DNA of 64,000 nucleotides from Synergistaceae bacterium (GTDB lineage Bacteria; Synergistota; Synergistia; Synergistales; Aminithiophilaceae). Every line of letters begins with the position of its first letter. Within the stretch, counting starts at the first letter, position 1. The position numbers and the translations under genes are program-made. Below, piece by piece: positions 51,336 through 60,367 of this stretch. Under the pieces are notes generated by a model. It was not told the origin of the DNA. It saw nothing but the letters and a program-made list of their open reading frames with translations, and searched no databases. The stretch is from positions 1 through 64,000 of the forward strand of contig JAESII010000009.1 in NCBI GenBank assembly GCA_016756725.1, read 5' to 3'.

Positions 51336-52084
51336 AGCGTTTCCCCTTTCTCCGAACGATAGGCCGTGAAGGGGGTGTCGTAGATCCCCTCGAGGTTGGC
51401 GCCGGTCAGATCGGCGGGAGCTCCGTGAAAAAGGAGTCTGCCCTTTTTGAGAGCCATCACGGAATCTGCCCAAGTCAGGACGCCGTTGATGTCATGGGCG
51501 GCGACGACGACGGTTTTCCCTCTCTGTGTCAGACGGCGGAAGAGAGACAAAACGGCGACGGCCTGACCGGGATCAAGGGATGACGTCGGTTCGTCGAGGA
51601 GAAAGAGATCAGGGTCCTGGTTCAGAAGCATGGCGATCATGACTCTCTGGCTTTCTCCGCCTGACAGTTCCTTCATGGAGCGGAAGAGGAGCGGCTCCAC
51701 CCCGACGGCACGGGCAGCACGGACGGTGGCGCCGTCGTCTCGGCCCGTTCGGATCTGGAAGGCCCGTCGGCGAGGGAGCCGGCCAAGGTCGATGAGATCG
51801 CAGGCGACAAAGGGGAAGGTGACGGACCCATTTTGAGGCAGAAATCCCACCTTGCGCCCCAGCTCTCTCCGTGTCCAACGTCTAATTTCCCTGTCTCCGA
51901 GGGTCAGGCTCCCTTCATAGGGAATCAGACCGGCCATGGCCCGCAACAGGGTGCTCTTGCCACTGCCGTTGGGGCCGATGAGGGCCGTCAGCCGACTTGC
52001 CCCAAGATTGGCCGTGAGTTCCTGGAGCACCCGTTTATCGCTGTAGACAACGTTGAGGTTGTTCAGGCTGACGCCATCAGTCAT
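51314..52084 (-). CDS. ABC transporter ATPase (BtuD/FecE-like)
   Basis: 256 aa. Walker A ALIGPNGSGKSTLLRAMAGL, Q-loop LGRKVGFLPQNG, signature ELSGGESQRVMIAMLL, Walker B LFLLDEPTSSLDPG and switch His in VVVAAHDINGVL. It energises the corrinoid-type importer with its overlapping permease (ATGA) and binding protein. Confidence 0.95.
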   Translation of the reverse strand: MTDGVSLNNLNVVYSDKRVLQELTANLGASRLTALIGPNGSGKSTLLRAMAGLIPYEGSLTLGDREIRRWTRRELGRKVGFLPQNGSVTFPFVACDLIDLGRLPRRRAFQIRTGRDDGATVRAARAVGVEPLLFRSMKELSGGESQRVMIAMLLNQDPDLFLLDEPTSSLDPGQAVAVLSLFRRLTQRGKTVVVAAHDINGVLTWADSVMALKKGRLLFHGAPADLTGANLEGIYDTPFTAYRSEKGETLWHASSP

Positions 52085-53106
52085 GGTCGGCTACCTCGCA
52101 GCAGGATCCAGCAGAAGACGGGACCGCCCAGGAGGGCCGTGATGACTCCGACGGGAAGCTCGCCGAGTTTCTGGGCCATGCCGTCTGCTGCCGCAAGGAG
52201 GGTGCCGCCGCCGAGAAAGGAGGCCAAAAGAAGGGGCAGATGGCGGGGGCCCAGAAAGATCCGCAGGAGATGAGGGGCCACGAGTCCGACGAATCCGATG
52301 ATCCCGAAGTGAGAGACGGTCAGGGCCGTGGCCAAGGCTGACGTGGCAAGCAGGATCAGGCGAAGTCGTCTTTCTTCAATCCCCAGTAGGGTACCTCTCT
52401 CTTCGCCGATAGAGAGCGCGTCCAGTTCGTGAGCGGCTCCTAGAGCGGGAAGAAGCACAAGGGCTCCTCCGAGCCAAACGGCGAAGGCACTTTCCTTCGC
52501 GGCTCCCGAGAAGCCTCCCATGAGCCAGAGGACGATCGCTCCCAGACGGTCATCGGCAAGGGCCTTCAAGAGGGTCACGCCTGCAGAGAGGAAGGCGTTG
52601 ACGATGATGCCGGCCAAGACCAGGTGTGCCGTAGTCGCTCCACCGCATCGTGACGCGAGGATCCAGACAAGCCAGAGAGCCCCGAAGGCTCCGAGGAAGG
52701 AGGCCGGTGTGATCCAGGGGCCCCCGAGAAAAAACCCAACCGAGGCGCCGAAGGCAGCTCCTGAGGCGATGCCCAGCGTGTAGGGTTCGGCGAGGGGGTT
52801 GGAGAGTACCCCTTGAAGGACGACGCCGGATGTGGCAAGAGCCCCTCCTGCTCCGACTGCGGCAAGGAGGCGGGGCAGCCGCAGCGTTCTGACGACGAGA
52901 AGTTCCGGCGAGCCTTTTCCGTCGATGACCCCGAAGAGCAGGGCAAGGGCCCTAAGGGGAGGGATCTCCCAGTCTCCTGAGGTGACGCGAACGAGGGAGA
53001 CGACAAGGAGAAGAACCGCCATGAAGGCCAGGAGCAGCAGGAACCGTCCCGTTCTTCGGCGGCGGTAGTCCGTCAGTTCCCTTTCCCTTTGGCAGCTCCT
53101 CTCCAT
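52081..53106 (-). CDS. ABC transporter permease (BtuC/FecCD family)
   Basis: 341 aa with about ten membrane helices. Family blocks: RLPRLLAAVGAGGALATSGV, LQGVLSNPLAEPYTLGIASG, GVTLLKALADDRLGAIVLWL, IGEERGTLLGIEERR and HFGIIGFVGLVAPHLLR. The substrate is inferred as cobalamin or a precursor. Between cbiK (13-nt gap) and the ATPase (4-nt overlap). Confidence 0.93.
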   Translation of the reverse strand: MERSCQRERELTDYRRRRTGRFLLLLAFMAVLLLVVSLVRVTSGDWEIPPLRALALLFGVIDGKGSPELLVVRTLRLPRLLAAVGAGGALATSGVVLQGVLSNPLAEPYTLGIASGAAFGASVGFFLGGPWITPASFLGAFGALWLVWILASRCGGATTAHLVLAGIIVNAFLSAGVTLLKALADDRLGAIVLWLMGGFSGAAKESAFAVWLGGALVLLPALGAAHELDALSIGEERGTLLGIEERRLRLILLATSALATALTVSHFGIIGFVGLVAPHLLRIFLGPRHLPLLLASFLGGGTLLAAADGMAQKLGELPVGVITALLGGPVFCWILLRGSRP

Positions 53107-53119
53107 AGTCGTCGGTCGT

Positions 53120-54001
53120 CTAGTTGACGAGGGCTTTCAGATGGCGCAGGAAAAGGGCGCGGACTTCGTCGTTTTCACCGAGGCCGTCTAGAACGGCCTG
53201 GACACGGAATCCCTTCTCTTTCAGCAGGGAAAGCCACGATTGGGGATCGTCAGCATCGGCCATGTCGTTTCGGGCATGGTCACCGGCGACGATCATGAGG
53301 GGGACAAGAGTCACCCGGCGAGCCCCGCTTTTCCTAAGCCGATCGGCCATGTCGTCAAAGGAGGGAAAGGCTTCAACCGTTCCGAGGAAGAAACGGTCTG
53401 AAATCTTCTCGAGGGCGAGCTGCATCTGGCTGTAGAAGGCGTTGGCGGCATGAGGGGAGCCATGACCCATGAAGACGACGGCCCGGTCGTCGCCGATTCT
53501 GTCCCGGTAGGTACGGTACAGGGCCGCAGCAAGATCGGCGCAGTCGTCATCGCCGGCTAGAAGGGGTTGGCCGAGGACGATTTTCTCAAAGCCGTATTTC
53601 CCCTTGATGGAGGCAAACGCCGTCACGACGCGGTCGATGTCGTCGAGTTCCTCGCCGGGAATGATGTGCGTCGGCTGGACGTAGACATGGGTGAAGCCTT
53701 CATCCTGAAGTTTTGCCAGGGCCTCAAGCGGGGACGGGATGGAGAGACCTTCTTCCTCTGCGATTTTACGCCTGATGATGTTGGAGGTGTAGGCCAGGCG
53801 AACCTCCTCGCCGGGGAAGGCCCTGCGTGCCTCCTCGACGAGGGCGTCAATGGCATGGCGTGCCTCAGAGAGGGATGTTCCGAAGGAGACGACGAGAATG
53901 GCCCTGCGCGATTCCGGTTTCCTCTCAGGGCCATGAGCGAAGGCGATGCCGTTAAAGGCGATCAGTGCGGCAAGGGGGAGCAGGGTCAGCAGTTTTTTCA
54001 T
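53120..54001 (-). CDS. cbiK: Sirohydrochlorin cobaltochelatase CbiK with signal peptide
   Basis: 293 aa. Inserts cobalt into sirohydrochlorin. The chelatase part starts RRAILVVSFGTSLSEARHAI, has VYVQPTHIIPGEELDDI (active-site His), VVFMGHGSPHAANAFYSQM (second His) and LVPLMIVAGDHARNDMA. It is preceded by a clear signal peptide, MKKLLTLLPLAALIAFNGIA ending AFAHG, so the enzyme appears exported, like the periplasmic CbiK-P of Desulfovibrio vulgaris. ATG 54001 follows AAGGAGG. First gene of the 20-gene operon, 65 nt after the riboswitch terminator. Confidence 0.93.
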   Translation of the reverse strand: MKKLLTLLPLAALIAFNGIAFAHGPERKPESRRAILVVSFGTSLSEARHAIDALVEEARRAFPGEEVRLAYTSNIIRRKIAEEEGLSIPSPLEALAKLQDEGFTHVYVQPTHIIPGEELDDIDRVVTAFASIKGKYGFEKIVLGQPLLAGDDDCADLAAALYRTYRDRIGDDRAVVFMGHGSPHAANAFYSQMQLALEKISDRFFLGTVEAFPSFDDMADRLRKSGARRVTLVPLMIVAGDHARNDMADADDPQSWLSLLKEKGFRVQAVLDGLGENDEVRALFLRHLKALVN

Positions 54002-54062
54002 GTAGGGAACCTCCTTCATGATCTGTTGTGGTAAAAAAACTTTTTTGACGAAGGGCCGCGAC

Positions 54063-54097
54063 AAAAAAAAAGGGACCGCGGCATTGGCCACGGTCCC
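54063..54097 (-). terminator. Riboswitch-controlled terminator
   Basis: On the minus strand, GGGACCG-T-GGC / GCC-G-CGGTCCC with a 4-nt loop, followed by nine T (plus-strand A-run 54063-54071). It lies between the cobalamin riboswitch and cbiK. Confidence 0.88.
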
Positions 54098-54149
54098 TCA
54101 TACAGGCACGCTGTGGCGTCCGCCCACGCAGACATCACCTCCGATCACC

Positions 54150-54305
54150 TCCACGGCCGGTCTCCTGGCTTCCGGTCATCCTCCTCCGCACCTTCCCGAA
54201 GGGGCATTCCCTTCAGTGGTCTTTCGCGGATTCGTCGCGGTTACAGTGGCGGGGCCGCACGGGATTTTCACCCGTTTCCCTCTTTGCCGTGGCAGTCTCG
54301 TTATG
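54150..54305 (-). ncRNA. Cobalamin riboswitch
   Basis: Reading on the minus strand: GGGAAACGGGTGAAAATCCC (J/P3 region, about 54285-54260), then the B12 box context CCCCGCCACTGTAACCG (about 54256-54238), and GAAGCCAGGAGACCGGCC at the 3' end (about 54173-54155). These are the conserved core elements of the class I cobalamin riboswitch. When adenosylcobalamin binds, the downstream hairpin at 54063-54097 should form and stop transcription of the operon. Exact outer boundaries are approximate. Confidence 0.95.
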
Positions 54306-54384
54306 GGGTGTGTACGGCGCACATCTGGCGCCTGGAGCTATTTTGACACAGGAAGGGTTGGAGGTCCAGCTCGTCTCGGTCTTA

Positions 54385-56259
54385 TCAGGAGGCCTGAGAG
54401 ATCCTTTTGGCTGCCTTGCGGCGCTGTTCGGCGTCGAGGATCGTCTTGCGGACCCGGATCGCCAAAGGAGTGACCTCGACGAGCTCGTCCTCGTCGATCC
54501 ATTCCAGGGCCGCCTCCAGGGAAAGGGTGCGTGGAACGTTGAGGACTACGGTGCTGTCCTTCGTCGCTGACCGGTGATTCGTCAGGGCCTTCTGTTTGGT
54601 GGGGTTGCAGGGGAGGTCATTGGGCCGACAGTGCTCGCCGACGATCATCCCCTCGTAGACGCGGTCCAGAGGCCGTACAAAGAGGATGCCTCGGACCTGG
54701 AGGTTTTCCAGCTGGTAGCTCGTGCACTCGCCGCGATCCATGCTGACCAGGGAACCCCGGGTCCGCGAGGAGATCTCTCCCTTCCAGGGGGTATAGCCGA
54801 TGAAACGGGAGTTAAGGATGCCCAGGCCTCGCGTGTCGGTGAGGAATTCGTTGCGGTAGCCGATGAGTCCCCGCGAGGGGATCTCGAAGTGGAGGCGCAC
54901 AACATTGATTCCCGTCGGTTCCATGGAGATCAGCTCGGCCTTGCGGCGGGAGAGCTTTTCGATGACCGAGCCCTGATAGTCGACGGGAACGTCGATGACG
55001 ATCTGCTCCAGCGGTTCCAGAAGGTGACCGCCGTCATCGCGGCGGGTGATGACCTCCGGTCGGGAGACGCAGAACTCCATCCCTTCGCGGCGCATTTCCT
55101 CAATGAGGATGGCCAGATGAAAATCACCTCGCCCTGAGACCTTGACGCCGTCGGCTCGGTCGATTTCTTCCATCCGCAGGGCTACATCGGTTCGCAGTTC
55201 CCGCTCCAGCCTCTCCCGGAGCTGGCGGATCGTCACGGCCCGTCCTTCCTGGCCCGCGAAAGGGCCGCTGTTGACGAGGAAGAACATGGACACCGTCGGT
55301 TCCTCGATGTCCAGGGGCGGCAGGGCCGGATCGGTCAGATCAGGGGAGGCGAAGGTGTCGCCGATGGTGATGTCGGAAGGTCCGCTGATCCAGACGATGT
55401 CTCCCGCCGTGACGCAGTCGACTTCGCGGCGTTCCAGCCCATCGGTGACCCAAAGGTGAAGGGCTTCTTCCGACGACGTCCCGATGATGGCGTAATCGTC
55501 TTCAGCCTCCTCCTCTTTCCAGGCCGTCCTGTAGCGCCGGAAGATCTCTCCCTTGCCGATCTCACCTTGAAGGACCTTGCCGCAGCCGATGCGGCCCAAA
55601 TAGTCGCTCCAGGCCAGGGTAGAGACCTGCATCAGGAAGGGAGCTCCCTCGACGACATCAGGGGCGGGGACGTAGTCGACGATGAGCTGAAAGAGTTCCT
55701 CCATTCCCTCCGGTCTGGGGGCGTCGAGGTCGGCTGTCATCCATCCCTCAAGCCCCGATCCGTAAAGGACGGGGAAGTCGGCCTGAACGTCGGAGGCACC
55801 CAATTCGAGAAAGAGGTCGAAAGTGTCGTTCAGGGCCCGGTCAGGATCGGCTCCCTTGCGGTCGGCCTTGTTGATGATCACGATGGGCTTGAGGCCGAGC
55901 CGCAGCGCCCTCATGAGGACATACCTGGTCTGGGGCATGGGGCCCTCGGCGGCGTCGACGAGAAGAAGCACAGAATCGACCATGGAGAGGACTCGTTCCA
56001 CTTCGCCGGAGAAATCGGCATGTCCCGGTGTGTCGACGATGTTAATCCGGTAGTCCATCCAGTCGACGCTGCAGTGTTTCGCTTTAATGGTGATGCCTCG
56101 CTCACGTTCGAGGGTGTTGCTGTCCATGACCCGTTCTTCGACGGCGGCGTTTTCCCGAAAGACCTTGGCGCTACGAAGAATGGCGTCAATGAGGGTCGTT
56201 TTCCCGTGATCGATGTGAGCGACAATGGCGACGTTTCTGATCTTGTCTGAAGTTTTCAT
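54385..56259 (-). CDS. typA: Ribosome-associated GTPase TypA/BipA
   Basis: About 624 aa, full length. Translational GTPase involved in ribosome assembly under stress. [17 protein letters not shown] (G1), [14 protein letters not shown] (G2), [17 protein letters not shown] (G3), [13 protein letters not shown] (G4), elongation-factor domains, and the BipA-specific C-terminus ([49 protein letters not shown]). ATG 56259 has 8-nt spacing from AAGGA; ATG 56265 is too close. TATAAT on the minus strand at 56313-56318 is a likely -10. Confidence 0.97.
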   Translation of the reverse strand: MKTSDKIRNVAIVAHIDHGKTTLIDAILRSAKVFRENAAVEERVMDSNTLERERGITIKAKHCSVDWMDYRINIVDTPGHADFSGEVERVLSMVDSVLLLVDAAEGPMPQTRYVLMRALRLGLKPIVIINKADRKGADPDRALNDTFDLFLELGASDVQADFPVLYGSGLEGWMTADLDAPRPEGMEELFQLIVDYVPAPDVVEGAPFLMQVSTLAWSDYLGRIGCGKVLQGEIGKGEIFRRYRTAWKEEEAEDDYAIIGTSSEEALHLWVTDGLERREVDCVTAGDIVWISGPSDITIGDTFASPDLTDPALPPLDIEEPTVSMFFLVNSGPFAGQEGRAVTIRQLRERLERELRTDVALRMEEIDRADGVKVSGRGDFHLAILIEEMRREGMEFCVSRPEVITRRDDGGHLLEPLEQIVIDVPVDYQGSVIEKLSRRKAELISMEPTGINVVRLHFEIPSRGLIGYRNEFLTDTRGLGILNSRFIGYTPWKGEISSRTRGSLVSMDRGECTSYQLENLQVRGILFVRPLDRVYEGMIVGEHCRPNDLPCNPTKQKALTNHRSATKDSTVVLNVPRTLSLEAALEWIDEDELVEVTPLAIRVRKTILDAEQRRKAAKRISQAS

Positions 56260-56419
56260 GACCATGATCCTTCCCTGTTATCGGAGTCGCGGCGGGTGAG
56301 CCGCAACAAAAGATTATACCCCAAAAGGGCGGGAAGGAACGTTTTTGTCCTTACGAAAGGATCAAAGAGGCAAGAGAAAAGGGGCTTCGAAGTCTGCCGA
56401 CACGTAGGGACCGGGGGTC

Positions 56420-56857
56420 TCAAACAAGATCCATGCCCGGTCGGAAGATGAGAACGGAACAGGGTGCGTAACGGGCGACGGAGGCAGCCGTACTGCCGAC
56501 GACGATTTCGACGAGCGGGTTGTCTCCCTTGTGTCCGACGACGATGAGCTGATAGCCGCCATTTTTAGCCCGTTCGATGATTTTTTCTGACGTGCTGCCT
56601 TGGTCGACAAAGACTTCGTGATCGACGGGGCAGGAGGGGCCCACCAGATGGCGCAGTTTTTCCCGGGCCTCCTTCGCGGCCCCTTCGATCATTTCCGGAG
56701 AGATCCACGACTTGTAGCCTACCCAGGGCTCGATGGGCGGCAGGACGTGCAAGAAGTCGACCTGTGCGTCGAGCCTGCGGCCCATGGCGCAGCAGAAGGA
56801 GATCAGGTCCGGGGCGATCTTGCTCAGGCCGACAGCGACGAGGATTTTTTTCTTCAT
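56420..56857 (-). CDS. Universal stress protein
   Basis: 145 aa UspA-fold protein. KKKILVAVGLSKIAPDLISF at the N-terminus and the ATP-binding motif VVGHKGDNPLVEIVVGSTAASVARYA (GxxG...GS) near the C-terminus show the nucleotide-binding type. It probably supports survival under energy stress. ATG 56857 with AAGGAGG upstream is clear; the frame continues upstream on paper through the intergenic region but as a shadow of livJ. Its promoter region holds a perfect palindrome at 56882-56897. Confidence 0.93.
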   Translation of the reverse strand: MKKKILVAVGLSKIAPDLISFCCAMGRRLDAQVDFLHVLPPIEPWVGYKSWISPEMIEGAAKEAREKLRHLVGPSCPVDHEVFVDQGSTSEKIIERAKNGGYQLIVVGHKGDNPLVEIVVGSTAASVARYAPCSVLIFRPGMDLV

Positions 56858-56881
56858 GGCGGTAACCTCCTTGAAACGGGT

Positions 56882-56897
56882 TGTTATTACTATAACA
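56882..56897. promoter_or_regulatory. Palindromic operator candidate between usp and livJ
   Basis: TGTTAT-TACT-ATAACA is a perfect 6-4-6 inverted repeat; read as TGTTA-N6-TAACA it has the geometry of CRP/FNR-family sites. It lies 24 nt upstream of the usp start codon and 51 nt upstream of the liv -35 box. Confidence 0.5.
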
Positions 56898-56947
56898 GGC
56901 AGGCTAAATTGCGGCTTTTGTCTGAATAAAAGAGTCTTTTGTCTGGC

Positions 56948-56976
56948 TTGACGGAATAAAGGACAATCCCTAAAAT
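56948..56976 (+). promoter_or_regulatory. Predicted promoter of the liv operon
   Basis: TTGACG (56948-56953), 17-nt spacer, TAAAAT (56971-56976), with about 80 nt of leader before livJ. Confidence 0.75.
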
Positions 56977-57064
56977 TAAATTTGGGAAGCGATGAGGTTT
57001 CTTGTGGAACGAGCGGCGTTCCTGTCTGTGTCGCTACGGTATCTTGAGAGGAGGAAGAACGACA

Positions 57065-58336
57065 ATGAAGCAGAGGTTCTTTGGTAAGGGCCTGCTCCTG
57101 GTGTTGGTGTCTCTGCTGATGGTGGCTGCTCTTGTCGGCACTTCGGTGGCCGACGAGAAGGTCATCAAGATCGGGACGCTCTTCCCGCTGACGGGGCCCG
57201 TCGCCCTGGCGGGGCAACGTTGCCGTGCCGCCGTGGAAACGGCAGCCGAGGTCATCAACAACGCCCATCCCGAGCTTCAGGTTCCTCTGGCAGCCCAGGA
57301 GGGACTTCTCGACGGTTACAAGATCGTTCTCATCCATGCCGATCATCAGGGCAAGCCCGACGTGGCCAAGTCGGAGGCGGAGCGCCTCTTCGACCAGGAG
57401 AAGGTCTGGGCCATCGTGGGAAGCTACAACAGCGCCGCCACGAAGCCGGCCAGCTTTGTCGCCGAGTTGAAGAAGCAGATCTTCATGTGCGGCTGTTCCA
57501 GTTCGGGCGCTCTGACGGAGCGCAACTTCAAGTACTTCTTCCGCATGGCCCCCACGGACAAGACGGAATCGATCGAGTTCGTCCACTACATCGAGTGGAT
57601 CAACGAAACGAAGAATGCCGGCGTGAAGACCGTCGGCCTCATTTATGAAAACACCGAGTTCGGCAAGCACGCCGCTGAAGAGGGCCGCATGGCCGCCGAA
57701 GCCAAGGGCTTCAAGGTCGTCGCCGACGTGGCCTTCAACCCTGGTGCCACCAACCTCAACAGCGAAGTTCAGACCCTGAAGGCCGCCAATCCCGACGCCG
57801 TTTTCGGCGCCTGCCTGGGCGGCGACTACACCCTCTGGGTGCGGACGATGAAGCAGATGGACTGGCTGCCCAAGGTGGCCCTCAATTACTGCACCGGCTA
57901 CCAGGATCCCATCATCGCCGGTCAACTCGGCGAAGATGCAAACTACTTCATGGGCGGTACGGGCTATGCTCCGGAATTTGCCGAACTGATGCCCGCCGTC
58001 GCCGCCGTTGAAGAGATCTACAAGGCCAAGACAGATCCCAGCGTCCCCTTCGACAGCGACTCCATCCAGGAAGCCGTCGCCCTCTTCGTTCTGGCTCAGG
58101 CTATCGAGAAGGCCGGCAGCCTCGATCCGACGACCGTGGCCGAGACCCTTCACGCCAACGAGTGGGAATCGCCTCTTTCCATGGGCGGCAAGGTTGCCTT
58201 CGCCCCGGGCGGACAGAACATCAAGGCCATGAGCATGCTCACCCAGCTCCAGGGCGGCGAGTACAAGCGCGTTTTCCCCGTTGATCTGGCCGATACGGAG
58301 CCGGTCATCCCCATGGTGCCCTGGAGCAAACGCTGA
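57065..58336 (+). CDS. livJ: Branched-chain amino-acid ABC transporter substrate-binding protein
   Basis: 423 aa. Signal peptide (LLLVLVSLLMVAALVGTSVA, then DEK) and type I periplasmic-binding fold: VIKIGTLFPLTGPVALAGQ, VWAIVGSYNSAATKPASFVA, VGLIYENTEFGKHAAEEG. It is longer than E. coli LivJ (about 367 aa) and may bind other amino acids or amides. ATG 57065 behind GAGAGGAGG. First of five liv genes; a hairpin after it (58419-58447) may keep livJ expression above that of the membrane parts. Confidence 0.94.
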   Translation: MKQRFFGKGLLLVLVSLLMVAALVGTSVADEKVIKIGTLFPLTGPVALAGQRCRAAVETAAEVINNAHPELQVPLAAQEGLLDGYKIVLIHADHQGKPDVAKSEAERLFDQEKVWAIVGSYNSAATKPASFVAELKKQIFMCGCSSSGALTERNFKYFFRMAPTDKTESIEFVHYIEWINETKNAGVKTVGLIYENTEFGKHAAEEGRMAAEAKGFKVVADVAFNPGATNLNSEVQTLKAANPDAVFGACLGGDYTLWVRTMKQMDWLPKVALNYCTGYQDPIIAGQLGEDANYFMGGTGYAPEFAELMPAVAAVEEIYKAKTDPSVPFDSDSIQEAVALFVLAQAIEKAGSLDPTTVAETLHANEWESPLSMGGKVAFAPGGQNIKAMSMLTQLQGGEYKRVFPVDLADTEPVIPMVPWSKR

Positions 58337-58418
58337 TCGGTGTTTCCTAGGCTCCGTCGCCGTTTCCGCATCGCTGCCCTTTAGGCCTGACCTTTTACTG
58401 ACTTTGCGCCAGAACTGC

Positions 58419-58447
58419 GAGGCAGCAGGGGTTCCCTCTGCTGCCTC
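58419..58447 (+). terminator. Intra-operon hairpin after livJ
   Basis: GAGGCAGCAG / CTGCTGCCTC 10-bp stem extended inward by GGG/CCT pairing; the following CTTTCTC is a weak T-rich tail. Likely attenuator or mRNA 3'-end stabiliser in the 168-nt livJ-livH gap. Confidence 0.55.
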
Positions 58448-58504
58448 CTTTCTCGGAGGCCGTCATTTCACCCTTCGCGTCACAATCGCTGGGAGGTGCA
58501 GGTA

Positions 58505-59365
58505 ATGGGAACCTTCTTTCAAGTCGCCCTGGACGGCCTTTTCAACGGCCTTCTCTATGCCGTCGTCGCCGCCGGGCTGAGCCTGATCTGGGGTGTCATG
58601 GACGTGATCAACTTCGCCCATGGCGAATTCCTCATGATCGCCATGTACCTGAGTTACTGGTTGGGCTTTATCTGGAAAATCGATCCGCTCCTGTCTTCTC
58701 TGGCTGGGGGGCTTTTCGTCTTCCTCGTCGGAGCCCTGACCTACAAGCTCATCATCAGCCACACCATCGGGAAATCGGCCATGTCCGCACTTCTGGCCAC
58801 TTTCGGCCTCTCCATGCTCCTCAAGAACGTCTGCCTCAACCGGTTCTCGCCCAATTTCCGTCTTCTTCAGGGGACTTTCCTGGGAGGCAAGACCTATAAC
58901 TTCGGAGGTCTCATCGTGCCTGTGCCCCAACTGGCCATCGGCCTGGTTGCCCTCCTGCTCCTGACTCTTCTCTATGCTCTCGTCAAGAGAACCCGACTGG
59001 GCTGGGCCATCCAGGCGACGGCCATGGACAAGGAAGCGGCCGAGCTCATGGGGATCAATACAGAAAAGATCTATCTCCTCGTCTTTGGTCTCGGTGGGGC
59101 CTGCGTCGGCATCGCTGGCGGCCTCCTTCCCTCCTACCTGGCAGTCCATCCTGAAGTAGGCGGTCTGTTCAGCCTTATCGCCTTCGTCTGTGTGGCCATG
59201 GGGGGGTTCGGCAGTATTCCCGGGGCCCTTCTGGCATCGCTTTTGATCGGCCTCGTCGAGGCTTTCGCCGGCTTTTATATTGCACCGGTCTTCAAGTATG
59301 TGGCCGTTTTCGGCCTCTATCTCGTCGTCGTCATGGTGAGGCCCCGGGGCCTCTTCGGGTGGTGA
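58505..59365 (+). CDS. livH: Branched-chain amino-acid ABC permease LivH
   Basis: 286 aa, about eight membrane helices. Family motifs: LDGLFNGLLYAVVAAGLSLI, GVMDVINFAHGEFLMIAMYL, WAIQATAMDKEAAELMGIN (EAA-type loop contacting the ATPases) and AFVCVAMGGFGSIPGALLAS. ATG 58505 is 8 nt from GGGAGG; GTG 58496 overlaps that site and is unlikely. Confidence 0.96.
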   Translation: MGTFFQVALDGLFNGLLYAVVAAGLSLIWGVMDVINFAHGEFLMIAMYLSYWLGFIWKIDPLLSSLAGGLFVFLVGALTYKLIISHTIGKSAMSALLATFGLSMLLKNVCLNRFSPNFRLLQGTFLGGKTYNFGGLIVPVPQLAIGLVALLLLTLLYALVKRTRLGWAIQATAMDKEAAELMGINTEKIYLLVFGLGGACVGIAGGLLPSYLAVHPEVGGLFSLIAFVCVAMGGFGSIPGALLASLLIGLVEAFAGFYIAPVFKYVAVFGLYLVVVMVRPRGLFGW

Positions 59366-59370
59366 CGGCC

Positions 59371-60366
59371 ATGAAAAACAGAAAGCGCAGCGTTGACTTT
59401 CTCTGGCTGGGGCTGCTGGCCTTCCTGGCCCTATTGCCCCTCATTCCGGGCCTGTTGCGAAGCTCTTTCACACAGCACGTGGCGATCCAGATTCTCCTTT
59501 ACGCAAGCATGGCTCAGGCCTGGAATATCCTCGGCGGCTACTGCGGCCAGGTTTCCTTCGGTCACTCCGTCTTCTTCGGCATCGGAGCTTACGGTGCGGG
59601 CATGGCTGTCGTCAAGTACGGCATGATCCCCTGGCCGGGGGCTTTCATCGGCGCTGTTTTGGCTGCTGCCGTGGCTGTCGTCATCAGCTATCCCTGTTTC
59701 AAGCTCAAGGGACATTATTTCGCCATCGCCACCTTTGCTATCGTCGAGATATTCAACCGTCTTTTCATGGTCTGGTACTGGGTCGGCGGGGCTCTCGGTC
59801 TTGATTACAGTTTCACCGATCAGGGGTGGACCCATTTCGTCTGGTATGAATCGAAACGGGGCTATTATTTCGGCGTTCTCCTCCTCTTTCTCCTCGTCTT
59901 TGGCGTCGTACGCTGGATCGAAAGAAACAGGCTCGGCTTCTATCTTCGGGCCGTCCGGGAAGGTCAGGAAACGGCCGAGTCTCTCGGCGTCAACAGCGCC
60001 AAGGTAAAACTGATGGCCATGGCCCTTTCGGCCTTTCTCGCCGCCCTCTGCGGCGCCTTTTTCGCCCAGTACAACTACCGCGTCGACCCGCCGATGGTCA
60101 TGTCCCTTGACATGTCGATGAAGTTCGTCCTCATCACGATCCTCGGCGGTCTGGGGACCTTCTACGGCCCTCTCCTCGGGGCCGCCCTGCTCATCCCCCT
60201 TCAGGAGTACAGCCGTGCCTTTCTGGGAGGCATCGGGGGCGGCGTGGACCTGATCATCTTCGGACTGCTCATCATCATCGTCGTCGTCTACCAGCCCCGG
60301 GGCATCATGGGCATCATTGACGGCATCAGGGTAAAGGCGAAACGATCCAAGGAAGGGGGCGAGTAG
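59371..60366 (+). CDS. livM: Branched-chain amino-acid ABC permease LivM
   Basis: 331 aa, about ten membrane helices. ILLYASMAQAWNILGGYCGQVSFG at the N-terminus is split here as the known LivM block; FFGIGAYGAGMAVVKYG, FYLRAVREGQETAESLGVN (ATPase-contact loop) and ITILGGLGTFYGPLLGAALL follow. ATG 59371 lies 5 nt after the livH stop; GTG 59359 would overlap it. Confidence 0.95.
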   Translation: MKNRKRSVDFLWLGLLAFLALLPLIPGLLRSSFTQHVAIQILLYASMAQAWNILGGYCGQVSFGHSVFFGIGAYGAGMAVVKYGMIPWPGAFIGAVLAAAVAVVISYPCFKLKGHYFAIATFAIVEIFNRLFMVWYWVGGALGLDYSFTDQGWTHFVWYESKRGYYFGVLLLFLLVFGVVRWIERNRLGFYLRAVREGQETAESLGVNSAKVKLMAMALSAFLAALCGAFFAQYNYRVDPPMVMSLDMSMKFVLITILGGLGTFYGPLLGAALLIPLQEYSRAFLGGIGGGVDLIIFGLLIIIVVVYQPRGIMGIIDGIRVKAKRSKEGGE

Positions 60367-60367
60367 A

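Noticed and set aside
56858-58153. Long N-terminal extension of the universal stress protein through livJ
   Set aside because: The 577-aa frame is antisense to livJ; the true start at 56857 has a strong ribosome site and begins the Usp fold.
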